From Anaeromyxobacter dehalogenans 2CP-C (GTDB lineage: Bacteria > Myxococcota > Myxococcia > Myxococcales > Anaeromyxobacteraceae): a DNA stretch of 64,000 bases. The notes under the pieces are model-generated. The model saw only the letters and a list, made by a program, of their open reading frames with translations, was not told where the DNA came from and searched no databases. The stretch lies in NCBI RefSeq assembly GCF_000013385.1, contig NC_007760.1, positions 682,001 through 746,000 on the forward strand. Reading direction: 5' to 3'. This document shows positions 48,800 to 56,090 of this stretch, one piece after another (the stretch's first letter is position 1; each line of letters opens with the position of its first letter). The position numbers were made by a program, and so were the translations under genes.

Positions 48800-50500
48800 T
48801 CATGGGCGCGCCAGGCGCTCGGCCGCGATCCTTCGGGCGCCCGCGTACGCCGCGGGCGCGGTCTCGACGAAGCGGGCCAGCAGCGGTCGCGCCTCCTCGG
48901 CGCGTCCGGTGCGCGACAGCAGCATCCCGAGGTTGAACAGCACCTCCGGATCGGTCGGCGCCAGCCGGAGCGCCTCGCGGAGCTCGTGCTCGGCCTCCTG
49001 CGTCCGCCGCTGCCGGAGGAGCACGCCTGCGAGCTGGACCCGCGGGAGCGCCGACGCGGGATCCAGCGCGGCTGCGCGCCGCAGCGGCGCCTCCGCCTCG
49101 CGCGGCCGGCCCGCCTCCACGAGCGCGGTGCCGAGGTTCAGGTTGGGCCGCATCTTGTCGGGGGACTTCGAGGCCGAGTCCGCCCACAGGGTGACCTCGC
49201 TCGCCCAGACGCGATTGCGCGCCACCGTCGCGGCCGCCAGCAGCAGCGCGATCGCGAGCCCGGCCAGCGCGGTGGCGCGCGCCGCCACCTCGGCCCCGGC
49301 GACCCTCCGGGCCGCCAGCGCGATGCCCATGGACGCGGCGACGGCGAACCCGACGGACGGGAGGTACACCCGGTGCTCGTTGATCACGTCCACGATCGGG
49401 ATCACGCTCGACTCGACCGAGAGCGTCAGGAACCACCAGGCGGCGCAGCCGCCCGCGAGGCGCGCCGCCGGGTCCAGCGGGCGCCGGCTGGCCGCCGACG
49501 TGCGCAGGTACGCGTACGCGGCGGTCGCGGCCATGGCGCCCAGCACCACCGCCGCGGACATGACCTCCGGCGCGAGCAGCGTCCGGTACACGGGGTAATC
49601 GTGATCGATGTTCTGGCCGATCGGGACCAGGAGCATGAACAGGTAGGTCACGATCACCGGGAGCTGCGTCGCGAGGTACTCGAGCCGCCCCAGGTCCGTC
49701 TGCACGCGCGTGACCGACGAGGCGCTCTCGACCAGCGCGGCCGGGGACGGTCCGGCGTGGCCCACGAGCGACAGCGGGATCAGCGCCGCGGCGGCGAAGA
49801 ACGGGAGCGCGGGGAGGAGGCGCGGGCGATCGAACAGCGTCACCTCGCAGAGCAGGATCGCCGCCGGCAGCGTGATCGCGATCTCCTTCGTCCGCACGGC
49901 GAGCAGGCCGGCCAGCACCGCGCCACCGTACACCAGCGCGCCGCTCCTTCGGCCCCCGCCGGACGCGACGCCCAGCCGCCAGGCCAGGTAGGCGACGACC
50001 GCGAGCAGGTAGAACATCGCGGCGAGCGACGTCATGCGCTGCACGACGTAAGTGACGGCCTGCGTCTGGAGCGGGTGCGCGACGAAGATGGCGGCGGCGA
50101 CCATCGCGACGGTGCGCGCCTGGGGCGCCAGCACCGAGGGCGCGAGCCGGGGCGCACGGAACGCGAGCACGCCGAGCGCGTAGACGAGGGCGGAGGCGCC
50201 CAGGTGCACCGCCAGGTTGAACGCGTGGAAGCCGAACGGCGCCGTGCCGCCCAGGCGGTGGTTGATCGCGAAGCTGACGTAGGCGGCCACCCGGTTCGGG
50301 GCCGCGTGGTAGCCGTCCGGCGTGAGCCACCACAGGAGGTCTCGCAGGCGAGGGTCGTCCCGGACCACCCGGATGTCGTCGAACACGAACGCCGCGTCGA
50401 GCGAGTTCGCGTACGCGAGGACGCCCAGGGCGGCGATCGCCGCGAGCGCCTGCCAGTGACGCGGGCGGCCCCCCCCGGCGGGCTCGAGCGTGGCGGTCAC
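48800..50500 (-). CDS. Polytopic membrane protein of TMTC type with C-terminal TPRs (candidate O-glycosyltransferase)
   Basis: The 566 residues have about ten membrane helices followed by TPRs (about 430-560). The first loop carries Asp41-Asp42 in AAFVFDDIRVVRDDP, and GFHAFNLAVH and NEHRVYLPSVGF follow. These three blocks match the TMTC / GT-C fold of protein O-mannosyltransferases. Substrate is unknown. Its place between pilI and the minor pilins suggests glycosylation of a pilin or PilY1; that is inference. GTG start at 50500, ten bases after the pilI stop. Confidence 0.75.
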   Translation of the reverse strand: MTATLEPAGGGRPRHWQALAAIAALGVLAYANSLDAAFVFDDIRVVRDDPRLRDLLWWLTPDGYHAAPNRVAAYVSFAINHRLGGTAPFGFHAFNLAVHLGASALVYALGVLAFRAPRLAPSVLAPQARTVAMVAAAIFVAHPLQTQAVTYVVQRMTSLAAMFYLLAVVAYLAWRLGVASGGGRRSGALVYGGAVLAGLLAVRTKEIAITLPAAILLCEVTLFDRPRLLPALPFFAAAALIPLSLVGHAGPSPAALVESASSVTRVQTDLGRLEYLATQLPVIVTYLFMLLVPIGQNIDHDYPVYRTLLAPEVMSAAVVLGAMAATAAYAYLRTSAASRRPLDPAARLAGGCAAWWFLTLSVESSVIPIVDVINEHRVYLPSVGFAVAASMGIALAARRVAGAEVAARATALAGLAIALLLAAATVARNRVWASEVTLWADSASKSPDKMRPNLNLGTALVEAGRPREAEAPLRRAAALDPASALPRVQLAGVLLRQRRTQEAEHELREALRLAPTDPEVLFNLGMLLSRTGRAEEARPLLARFVETAPAAYAGARRIAAERLARP

Positions 50501-50510
50501 TGGAGCGCTC

Positions 50511-51272
50511 CTACCGGAAGTCGCGCCGCTCGAACACCGCGGCGGCGATCGCGAGGATCGCCCCCGCGTACAGGACGCCGTACGCGCACGCGAGCCAGGC
50601 CGATGCCGGCACCGGGGTGCCGTAGATCACGTGCTCGTTGAGCGAGAGGGCCGACAGGTTCGGCAGGACGTACCAGATGACGCGCCCGACGGAGGCGCCG
50701 GCGCCCTGCCACAGGGTCCGGAGGTCGTTCGACATGTGGCCGGCGAGCGTCAGCGCGAGCGCGAAGATGGCGGCGAGCGTCGGCGTGGTGAACGACGAGA
50801 ACGCGACGGCGATCGCGGCGACCACCAGGAACTGCACCCCGAGCATCGCGAAGGCGGACAGGAGCTGCGCGTTCACCACGTCGAGCGAGCCGGCCTGCAG
50901 CGACAGGAGCCCCGCGAGCGTCGCCGCCATCGCGGCGAGGTTCAGCCAGAGCGTCGCGGCCAGGCCGAGATACCTCCCGAGCAGGTACTCCGCCCGGGCC
51001 ACCGGCTTGGCGACCATGGGGTAGACGACCCGGCGCTCCACGTCCCCCGCCACGAAGCCCGCGCCGAGGAAGACTGCCGTGAGCGAGCCCATCAGCTCCA
51101 TCGCGGTGAGGCCGAGGTCCGCCGCGATCCGGTGCGCGTGGCCGACGGTGAGCGACGACGCCAGCAGGCTGGCGAGCACCAGGAGGATCGCGAACAGGAG
51201 GAGGTTGACGTGCAGCCTGCGCCGCAGCGCCTCGCGCACCGACACGATCGCGATCGCCAGGACCTTGCTCAT
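50511..51272 (-). CDS. pilI: ABC-2 type permease, PilI-like
   Basis: The 253 residues have six membrane helices in the ABC-2 permease pattern (GAGFVAGDVERRVVYPMVAK is the cytoplasmic coupling segment). In Myxococcus the pilG-pilH-pilI genes beside pilA encode an ABC system needed for pili. The matching ATPase here is pilH at 53098 on the other strand. ATGA overlap with the PilG-like gene. The name is by position and family. Confidence 0.8.
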   Translation of the reverse strand: MSKVLAIAIVSVREALRRRLHVNLLLFAILLVLASLLASSLTVGHAHRIAADLGLTAMELMGSLTAVFLGAGFVAGDVERRVVYPMVAKPVARAEYLLGRYLGLAATLWLNLAAMAATLAGLLSLQAGSLDVVNAQLLSAFAMLGVQFLVVAAIAVAFSSFTTPTLAAIFALALTLAGHMSNDLRTLWQGAGASVGRVIWYVLPNLSALSLNEHVIYGTPVPASAWLACAYGVLYAGAILAIAAAVFERRDFR

Positions 51273-52189
51273 GGGGCACTCTCCGTCGCCGCCCGCGCCG
51301 CGCCGGAGGCGGCGCCGATGAGCGCGGCGCGCTGGGCGGCGCTCATGGGGGCCTCGTAGCGGTACTCGCTGGCCGACGACCGCACGCGCCCGTCCGGAGC
51401 GAGGTAGTAGACGCCGCCGAAGGGATCGGCGGGGATCTCCGCGATCAGGTCGTCGCGGACGAGCTGCGACAGCGCCACCGGCGCGAACCCGTAACGCGCG
51501 CGCCAGTCCGCCGCGGCCAGCTCCAGCCGGGAGGCGTCGCGCTCCAGGAGCACCTGCTGGAGTTGCTTCCGGACGGCCTTGCGCGACTCCTCGTCCTCGG
51601 CCGATCGGAGCAGGTCCTGGAGGAGGGCGACGCCGGTATCGTGCGCGCTGCCCTTCGCGTACATCGCGGCCGCGTACTGCAGCATCCGTTCGGAAGGCGC
51701 GCCCGGCACCTGCGCTGCGCGCCGGAACCAGGCTCCCGCCTCCGCATAGTCGCCCTCGTAGAGGAAGGCGTTCACCGCGCGCTGGAACGGGATGAGGTAG
51801 CGATCCGGTGCCTGCGCGATCCCCTTCTCGAGCAGCCGGTTCGACTCCCCGACCCGCCCCGCGGACGCGAGCATGTTCCCGCCGACCTGGTACGCATACC
51901 CGTGCGCCGGATCGAGGTCCGTCACGAGATCGAGCGCCGGGAAGAGCTTCTCCCAGCCGCGCTGGTCGGCGCGTGGGTCACCCATGTACTGCACGGCGCG
52001 CAGCCACCAGAGGTTCGCCGCCAGCGTCGGGTGGCCGAAGGAGGCCCATCGAAGGGCGGCGCTCGTCGGCACCGGCCCGAGGTCGTAGGCGCGCTGCGCC
52101 GCCACCGGGAGCCGTGCGGCCAGCGCGCAGGCGCCCGCGGCGAGCAGCAGCGCGGCGAGACCGAGGACCTTCTGGCGACCGAGGCTCAT
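51269..52189 (-). CDS. pilG: PilG-like membrane-anchored TPR-like protein
   Basis: The 306 residues have one N-terminal membrane anchor or uncleaved signal (VLGLAALLLAAGACALAARL) and then helical repeats resembling TPRs (AHGYAYQVGGNMLASAGRVG, MLQYAAAMYAKGSAHDTG). The C-terminal part contains a short pilin-like segment (IPADPFGGVYYLAPDGRVRS). By order, pilA followed by this gene then pilI, it matches Myxococcus PilG. No Shine-Dalgarno sequence precedes the ATG, since the space is taken by the T-rich tail of the pilA terminator. Confidence 0.7.
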   Translation of the reverse strand: MSLGRQKVLGLAALLLAAGACALAARLPVAAQRAYDLGPVPTSAALRWASFGHPTLAANLWWLRAVQYMGDPRADQRGWEKLFPALDLVTDLDPAHGYAYQVGGNMLASAGRVGESNRLLEKGIAQAPDRYLIPFQRAVNAFLYEGDYAEAGAWFRRAAQVPGAPSERMLQYAAAMYAKGSAHDTGVALLQDLLRSAEDEESRKAVRKQLQQVLLERDASRLELAAADWRARYGFAPVALSQLVRDDLIAEIPADPFGGVYYLAPDGRVRSSASEYRYEAPMSAAQRAALIGAASGAARAATESAP

Positions 52190-52239
52190 CTGGAAAAAGA
52201 AGAGGGCAGCGCCCCCATGTAGTCCGGGAGCGCTGCCCT
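52190..52239 (-). terminator. Intrinsic terminator between pilA and pilG
   Basis: Minus strand: perfect 10-bp stem (AGGGCAGCGC / GCGCTGCCCT, 52203-52212 with 52230-52239), followed by CTCTTCTTTTTCC, which reaches the pilG start codon. It would cut most pilA transcripts and let some pass to pilG-pilI. Confidence 0.85.
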
Positions 52240-52264
52240 TGACAAGTTCGCGACCCGCGGCGCT

Positions 52265-52840
52265 CTAGAACACGCCGTCCGCCGCGATCTGCGGCTGGCC
52301 CCACGGCGGGCCGAACGGAGCGATCGGCGTCCCACCCTGGTTCGGGCAGACGTGAGCGACGCCGGCCGCGGTGGACGCAACCCCGCCAGCGGAGTCGAGC
52401 GTCGCCTTGTACAGGTACACGCAGCCCTCGGTCCCGTCGCCGTCGATGTCCGAGTTCGCGTAGACGGTCAGGTGGACGGCGGGGGCGGACACCGTGGTCG
52501 TGTAGCAGCCGTACGTCGAGCCCTCGACCACCCAGTCGATCTGCGCGGCGGCCGCCAGGTCGGCCGGGGCCCACGGATGCTTCGCCGTGCCCTGGCCACC
52601 CGTGTTGTCGCAACCGTCGGGCAGCAGCGCGACGGCCCGGTACTGGCCGTTCGACGCCTCGCCCTGGCGAAGGGCCTCCTCCGACTTGAACACCGCGTTC
52701 ACGTTCTCGCGGAGCTCGCTGAACTTCGCGCGGAGCTGGTAGCGGAGGAAGTTCGGGATGGCGATCGCGGCGAGGATCCCGATGATCGCGACGACGATCA
52801 TGAGCTCGATGAGGGTGAAGCCCTTGGCAGCCTTCTTCAT
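52265..52840 (-). CDS. pilA: Major type IV pilin PilA
   Basis: The 191-residue prepilin starts MKKAAKG|FTLIELMIVVAIIGILAA, with PilD cleavage after Gly7, methylated Phe1 and Glu5, and a long N-terminal helix (IAIPNFLRYQLRAKFSEL). The mature protein of 184 residues has four cysteines (DGCDN, YGCYT, EGCVY, HVCPN), enough for two disulfides. GGAGG precedes the ATG. It is transcribed alone from a sigma-54 promoter, and a strong terminator follows. Divergent from pilH. Confidence 0.96.
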   Translation of the reverse strand: MKKAAKGFTLIELMIVVAIIGILAAIAIPNFLRYQLRAKFSELRENVNAVFKSEEALRQGEASNGQYRAVALLPDGCDNTGGQGTAKHPWAPADLAAAAQIDWVVEGSTYGCYTTTVSAPAVHLTVYANSDIDGDGTEGCVYLYKATLDSAGGVASTAAGVAHVCPNQGGTPIAPFGPPWGQPQIAADGVF

Positions 52841-52925
52841 GAGACCTCCGGAGATGTGGGCCGCGGTGTGAGCCTCGCGGCCCCGCGGACCGGGCTGCGA
52901 CGGCCGCCCGGCGGAACGCCTGCAT

Positions 52926-52941
52926 AGCATCGAGGGTGCCA
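52926..52941 (-). promoter_or_regulatory. Sigma-54 promoter of pilA
   Basis: Minus strand TGGCACCCTCGATGCT: exact -24 element TGGCAC and -12 element ATGCT with the correct spacing. Transcription should begin near 52915, giving a leader of about 75 bases. PilR/PilS in the same locus are its likely regulators. Confidence 0.82.
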
Positions 52942-53023
52942 GCGGCCGGGCATCCGCAAGCACCCGATCCGACATGGATGGCGGAGACCCGCGGTGACGG
53001 AACGCGGCGCCCGCCCCGGGTCG

Positions 53024-53042
53024 GGTGACGTTTTTCGTCACC
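53024..53042. promoter_or_regulatory. Palindrome GGTGACG-N5-CGTCACC between pilA and pilH
   Basis: Perfect 7-bp arms around TTTTT. It lies about 110-125 bases upstream of the pilA start point, where an NtrC-type activator would bind. A third half-site GGTGACG is at 52993-52999. A PilR enhancer is the obvious guess; a repressor site for pilH is the alternative. Confidence 0.55.
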
Positions 53043-53060
53043 GGCCCGGCGCCCGTCCCT

Positions 53061-53089
53061 TTGACAGGGGCCAGGACCCCGCCGATCAT
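53061..53089 (+). promoter_or_regulatory. Promoter of pilH, leaderless geometry
   Basis: TTGACA (53061-53066), 17-base spacer, GATCAT (53084-53089), eight bases before the ATG at 53098. No ribosome binding site lies in between. Confidence 0.65.
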
Positions 53090-53097
53090 CCGCGGCG

Positions 53098-54054
53098 ATG
53101 ATCCTGAGGACGGAGAAGCTGACGAAGGTCTTCGAGGTGGGGCTGCTGGCACGCAAGGTCACCGCGGTGGACGCGCTCGACCTCGAGGTCGCCCCCGGGG
53201 AGATCTTCGGGTTCGTCGGCCCGAACGGCGCCGGCAAGACCACGACCATCAAGATGTTGATGGGGCTCATCTACCCGAGCAGCGGGCGGGCCTTCATCTT
53301 CGACGACCCCATCCCGAGCCGGCGCGCCAAGGCGCGCATCGGCTACCTGCCGGAGCACCCCGCGTACTACGAGTTCCTCACCGGCCGCGAGGCGCTGCGC
53401 TTCTTCGCGCGGCTCTCCGAGGTCCCGGGGGCGGCTCGCGACCGCCGCTGTGACGAGCTGCTCGAGCTGGTGGGCCTGACCGCGGCCGCGGATCGGCAGA
53501 TCCGGAAGTACTCGAAGGGCATGCAGCAGCGGCTCGGCATCGCGCAGGCGCTGGTGGGCGACCCGGCGCTGGTCGTGCTGGACGAGCCCATGAGCGGGCT
53601 CGACCCCGTCGGCCGCAAGGACGTGCGCGACCTCATCCTCGAGCTGAAGCGGCGCGGCAAGACCGTGTTCTTCTCCACGCACATCCTCCCGGACGTCGAG
53701 AGCCTGTGCGACCGCGTCGGCGTGATCCTGCGCGGCAAGCTGCGCGACGTCGGGCGCATCGACGAGCTGCTCTCCGGGAACGTGCGCGCGGTGGAGCTCA
53801 CCGCCACGGTGCCCGGCCCGGCGCGCGAGGCGCTCTCGCGCGGGCGGCTCCTGCGCGCCGACGGCGACCGCCTCACGGTGGTGTTCGACGACGCGCCCGC
53901 GGCCGACGCCGCGGTCAGCGCCGTGGTGCGCGCCGGCGGCAGGGTGATCGCGCTGACACCGCACCGCGACACGCTCGAGGACTTCTTCGTGCGCCGCCTG
54001 GCCGAGGTGCACGGCGCCGAGCCGGAGCCGAGGGCCGCCGCCGGGGGTGCGTAG
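53098..54054 (+). CDS. pilH: ABC transporter ATP-binding protein, PilH-like
   Basis: The 318 residues contain Walker A (GPNGAGKTTTIKML near residue 42), the signature YSKGMQQRLGIAQAL, Walker B ALVVLDEPMSGLDP and the H-loop FFSTHILPD. An ABC-2 type ATPase with an accessory C-terminal domain. Likely partner is the PilI-like permease at 50511, although it lies on the opposite strand. In Myxococcus this ABC system is needed for pili. PilD starts two bases after its stop. Confidence 0.87.
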   Translation: MILRTEKLTKVFEVGLLARKVTAVDALDLEVAPGEIFGFVGPNGAGKTTTIKMLMGLIYPSSGRAFIFDDPIPSRRAKARIGYLPEHPAYYEFLTGREALRFFARLSEVPGAARDRRCDELLELVGLTAAADRQIRKYSKGMQQRLGIAQALVGDPALVVLDEPMSGLDPVGRKDVRDLILELKRRGKTVFFSTHILPDVESLCDRVGVILRGKLRDVGRIDELLSGNVRAVELTATVPGPAREALSRGRLLRADGDRLTVVFDDAPAADAAVSAVVRAGGRVIALTPHRDTLEDFFVRRLAEVHGAEPEPRAAAGGA

Positions 54055-54056
54055 GC

Positions 54057-54956
54057 ATGGACCCGGCGATGCCCGGCGTCCCCGCGGGCCTGATCGCGGC
54101 CTGGGTGGCGCTGGTCGGCGGCGTGGTGGGCAGCTTTCTCAACGTCGTGATCGCCCGGGTGCCGGCCGGCGAGTCGATCGTCTCCCCGGGGTCGCGCTGC
54201 CCGCGCTGCAGGACGCCCATCGCCTGGTACGACAACGTGCCGGTGGTGTCCTGGCTCGTGCTGCGCGCCCGCTGCCGCAGCTGCCGCGCGCCCATCTCCG
54301 CCCGCTACCCGCTGGTCGAGGCGCTCGTCGCGGGCGTGGCGCTGCTGGCGTGGGCGCGCCACGGCCTCGCCGTCGCCGCGCTGGGCGAGCTGGTGCTCGT
54401 CTCGCTCCTGGTGGCGCTTGCGTTCATCGATCTCGACACCTGGCTGCTTCCCCACGCGCTCACCTGGCCCCTCATCGCCACCGGCCTCGCCGCCGCCGCT
54501 GCCGGGCTCGGACCGGCGACGCTCCAGGGCTCGGCGATCGGCGCGGCGGTCGGTTTCCTCGCCTTCGCGCTCGTCTCGGTCGTCGGCGAGAAGGTGCTGC
54601 ACAAGGAGGCGCTCGGGTTCGGGGACGTGTGGCTCCTCTCGGGGATCGGCGCGTGGCTGGGGGTGGCGGCGTTGCTCCCGGTGGTGCTGCTCGCCTCGGT
54701 GCAGGGGAGCGTGGTGGGCCTCGTGCTGCTCGCGCTCGGGAAGGGGCAGCCCGGCCCGCAGCCGCCGGCCGAGGCGGCTGCGCCGCCAGCCCCGTCGGTG
54801 CCCGGCGATCCGGCCGTGCTCGCCGACGCCGACGACTGGGTCCCGCCCCGGAACGCGGTCCCGTTCGGCCCGTTCCTGGCCGCCGGTGCCCTGGAGTGGC
54901 TGTATCTCGCGGACCTCATCGTGCGCGGTGTCCCGTCGCTAGAGCTGTTCCGGTGA
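54057..54956 (+). CDS. pilD: Prepilin peptidase / N-methyltransferase PilD
   Basis: Cleaves the leader of PilA and minor pilins and methylates the new N-terminus. The 299 residues hold the cytoplasmic tetracysteine site (Cys48, Cys51, Cys73, Cys76 in CPRC and CRSC), about seven membrane helices, and the two catalytic aspartates in FIDLDTWLLP and GFGDVWLL. A Pro/Ala-rich loop near residue 240 is unusual. Confidence 0.95.
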   Translation: MDPAMPGVPAGLIAAWVALVGGVVGSFLNVVIARVPAGESIVSPGSRCPRCRTPIAWYDNVPVVSWLVLRARCRSCRAPISARYPLVEALVAGVALLAWARHGLAVAALGELVLVSLLVALAFIDLDTWLLPHALTWPLIATGLAAAAAGLGPATLQGSAIGAAVGFLAFALVSVVGEKVLHKEALGFGDVWLLSGIGAWLGVAALLPVVLLASVQGSVVGLVLLALGKGQPGPQPPAEAAAPPAPSVPGDPAVLADADDWVPPRNAVPFGPFLAAGALEWLYLADLIVRGVPSLELFR

Positions 54957-54959
54957 TCC

Positions 54960-56081
54960 ATGCGGCGCGTGGGCCTCGTCCTCCTGCTCGACCTCGTCGC
55001 CGCGGCGGCCGCCGGCGCGGTGCTCCTCCTGGCGCTGGGCGTTCCGCCCGCGGCGCGCGGCGTGTTCGGCCCCGCGAGGCTCGCGCTCCTCGCGGCCGGC
55101 GCTGCGGCGGCCGTGATCGCGGTGGGCCTGGTGCTGCTGCGACGCTCGGTGGCGCGGCCGGTGGGGCGGCTGCTCGCGTCCGCACGGCGGCTGGAGCACG
55201 CGAGCGGCGGGCTCCCGGTGCTCGCGCCGCCGGGCGAGCCCGAGGACGGCTCGCTCGCCCGGGCGGCGGTGGCGTTCGAGCGCGTGGCGGAAGCGCTCGG
55301 CGAGGAGCGCGTGCGCCTCGCCGCCAAGATCGAGGAACTGGAGGGCGCGAACCGCGCGCTCGCGGAGGCGCGGGCCTCGTGGCTGCGCTCCGAGCAGCTC
55401 GCCGCCGTGGGCAGGCTCGCCTCGGGCGTGGCGCACGAGGTCGGCAACCCGCTCGGCGCCATCTCCGGCTACGCCGAGCTGGCGCGCGGCCGGATCCGCG
55501 CGGGCGAGGCGGAGCAGGCGGAGGACCTGGTCGCGCGGATCGCGGTGGAGGCGGGCCGGATCGACGCCATCGTGCGCGACCTGCTCGAGCTGGCGCGCCC
55601 CTCGGCGCCGGTGGTGGCGCCCATCGCGCTGTCCGGCCCGGTCGATGCGGCGCTCCGCCTGGCGCGCGTGCAGGCGCGGCTTCGAGAGGTGCGGGCGGAG
55701 CTCGACCTGCCCGCGAGCCTCCCGCCGGTGCTCGCCGACGAGGCGAGGCTCGCGCAGGTCTTCCTCAACCTGTTCCTGAACGCGGGCGACGCGATGGGGG
55801 GCCGTGGCACGCTGCGCGTCGAGGCCCGCGCGGTCGAGGGCGCGGTGGAGGTCGAGGTCTCGGACGATGGGCCCGGGATCGCGCCCGAGGACCTGCCGCG
55901 CGTCTTCGATCCCTTCTTCACGACCAAGCCTCCCGGCGCCGGCACCGGCCTCGGGCTCTCGGTGAGCCACGGCCTGGTGGAGGCGATGGGCGGAGACCTC
56001 TCCGCCGCCAACGGGCCGGGCGGCGGGGCGGTGTTCCGCCTGCGGCTCCGGCGCGGGGGTCCGCCCGCGGGCCCGTGCTAG
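54960..56081 (+). CDS. pilS2: Second membrane sensor histidine kinase, PilS2-like
   Basis: The 373 residues have two N-terminal membrane helices with almost no periplasmic loop, a HAMP-like segment (about 60-110), the H-box with His159 (GVAHEVGNPLGAISGYAELA) and an ATPase domain (DDGPGIAPEDL, GTGLGLSVSHGL). The sensing part is minimal, so it probably reads the membrane or a partner. It follows pilD by three bases; Myxococcus has a PilS2-PilR2 pair in the same place as I recall. Confidence 0.87.
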   Translation: MRRVGLVLLLDLVAAAAAGAVLLLALGVPPAARGVFGPARLALLAAGAAAAVIAVGLVLLRRSVARPVGRLLASARRLEHASGGLPVLAPPGEPEDGSLARAAVAFERVAEALGEERVRLAAKIEELEGANRALAEARASWLRSEQLAAVGRLASGVAHEVGNPLGAISGYAELARGRIRAGEAEQAEDLVARIAVEAGRIDAIVRDLLELARPSAPVVAPIALSGPVDAALRLARVQARLREVRAELDLPASLPPVLADEARLAQVFLNLFLNAGDAMGGRGTLRVEARAVEGAVEVEVSDDGPGIAPEDLPRVFDPFFTTKPPGAGTGLGLSVSHGLVEAMGGDLSAANGPGGGAVFRLRLRRGGPPAGPC

Positions 56082-56084
56082 AGT
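56079..56084 (+). promoter_or_regulatory. Candidate -10 element before pilR2
   Basis: TAGAGT, overlapping the pilS2 stop codon and ending six bases before the GTG start. No convincing -35 is seen. Confidence 0.3.
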
Positions 56085-56090
56085 CGCGCC

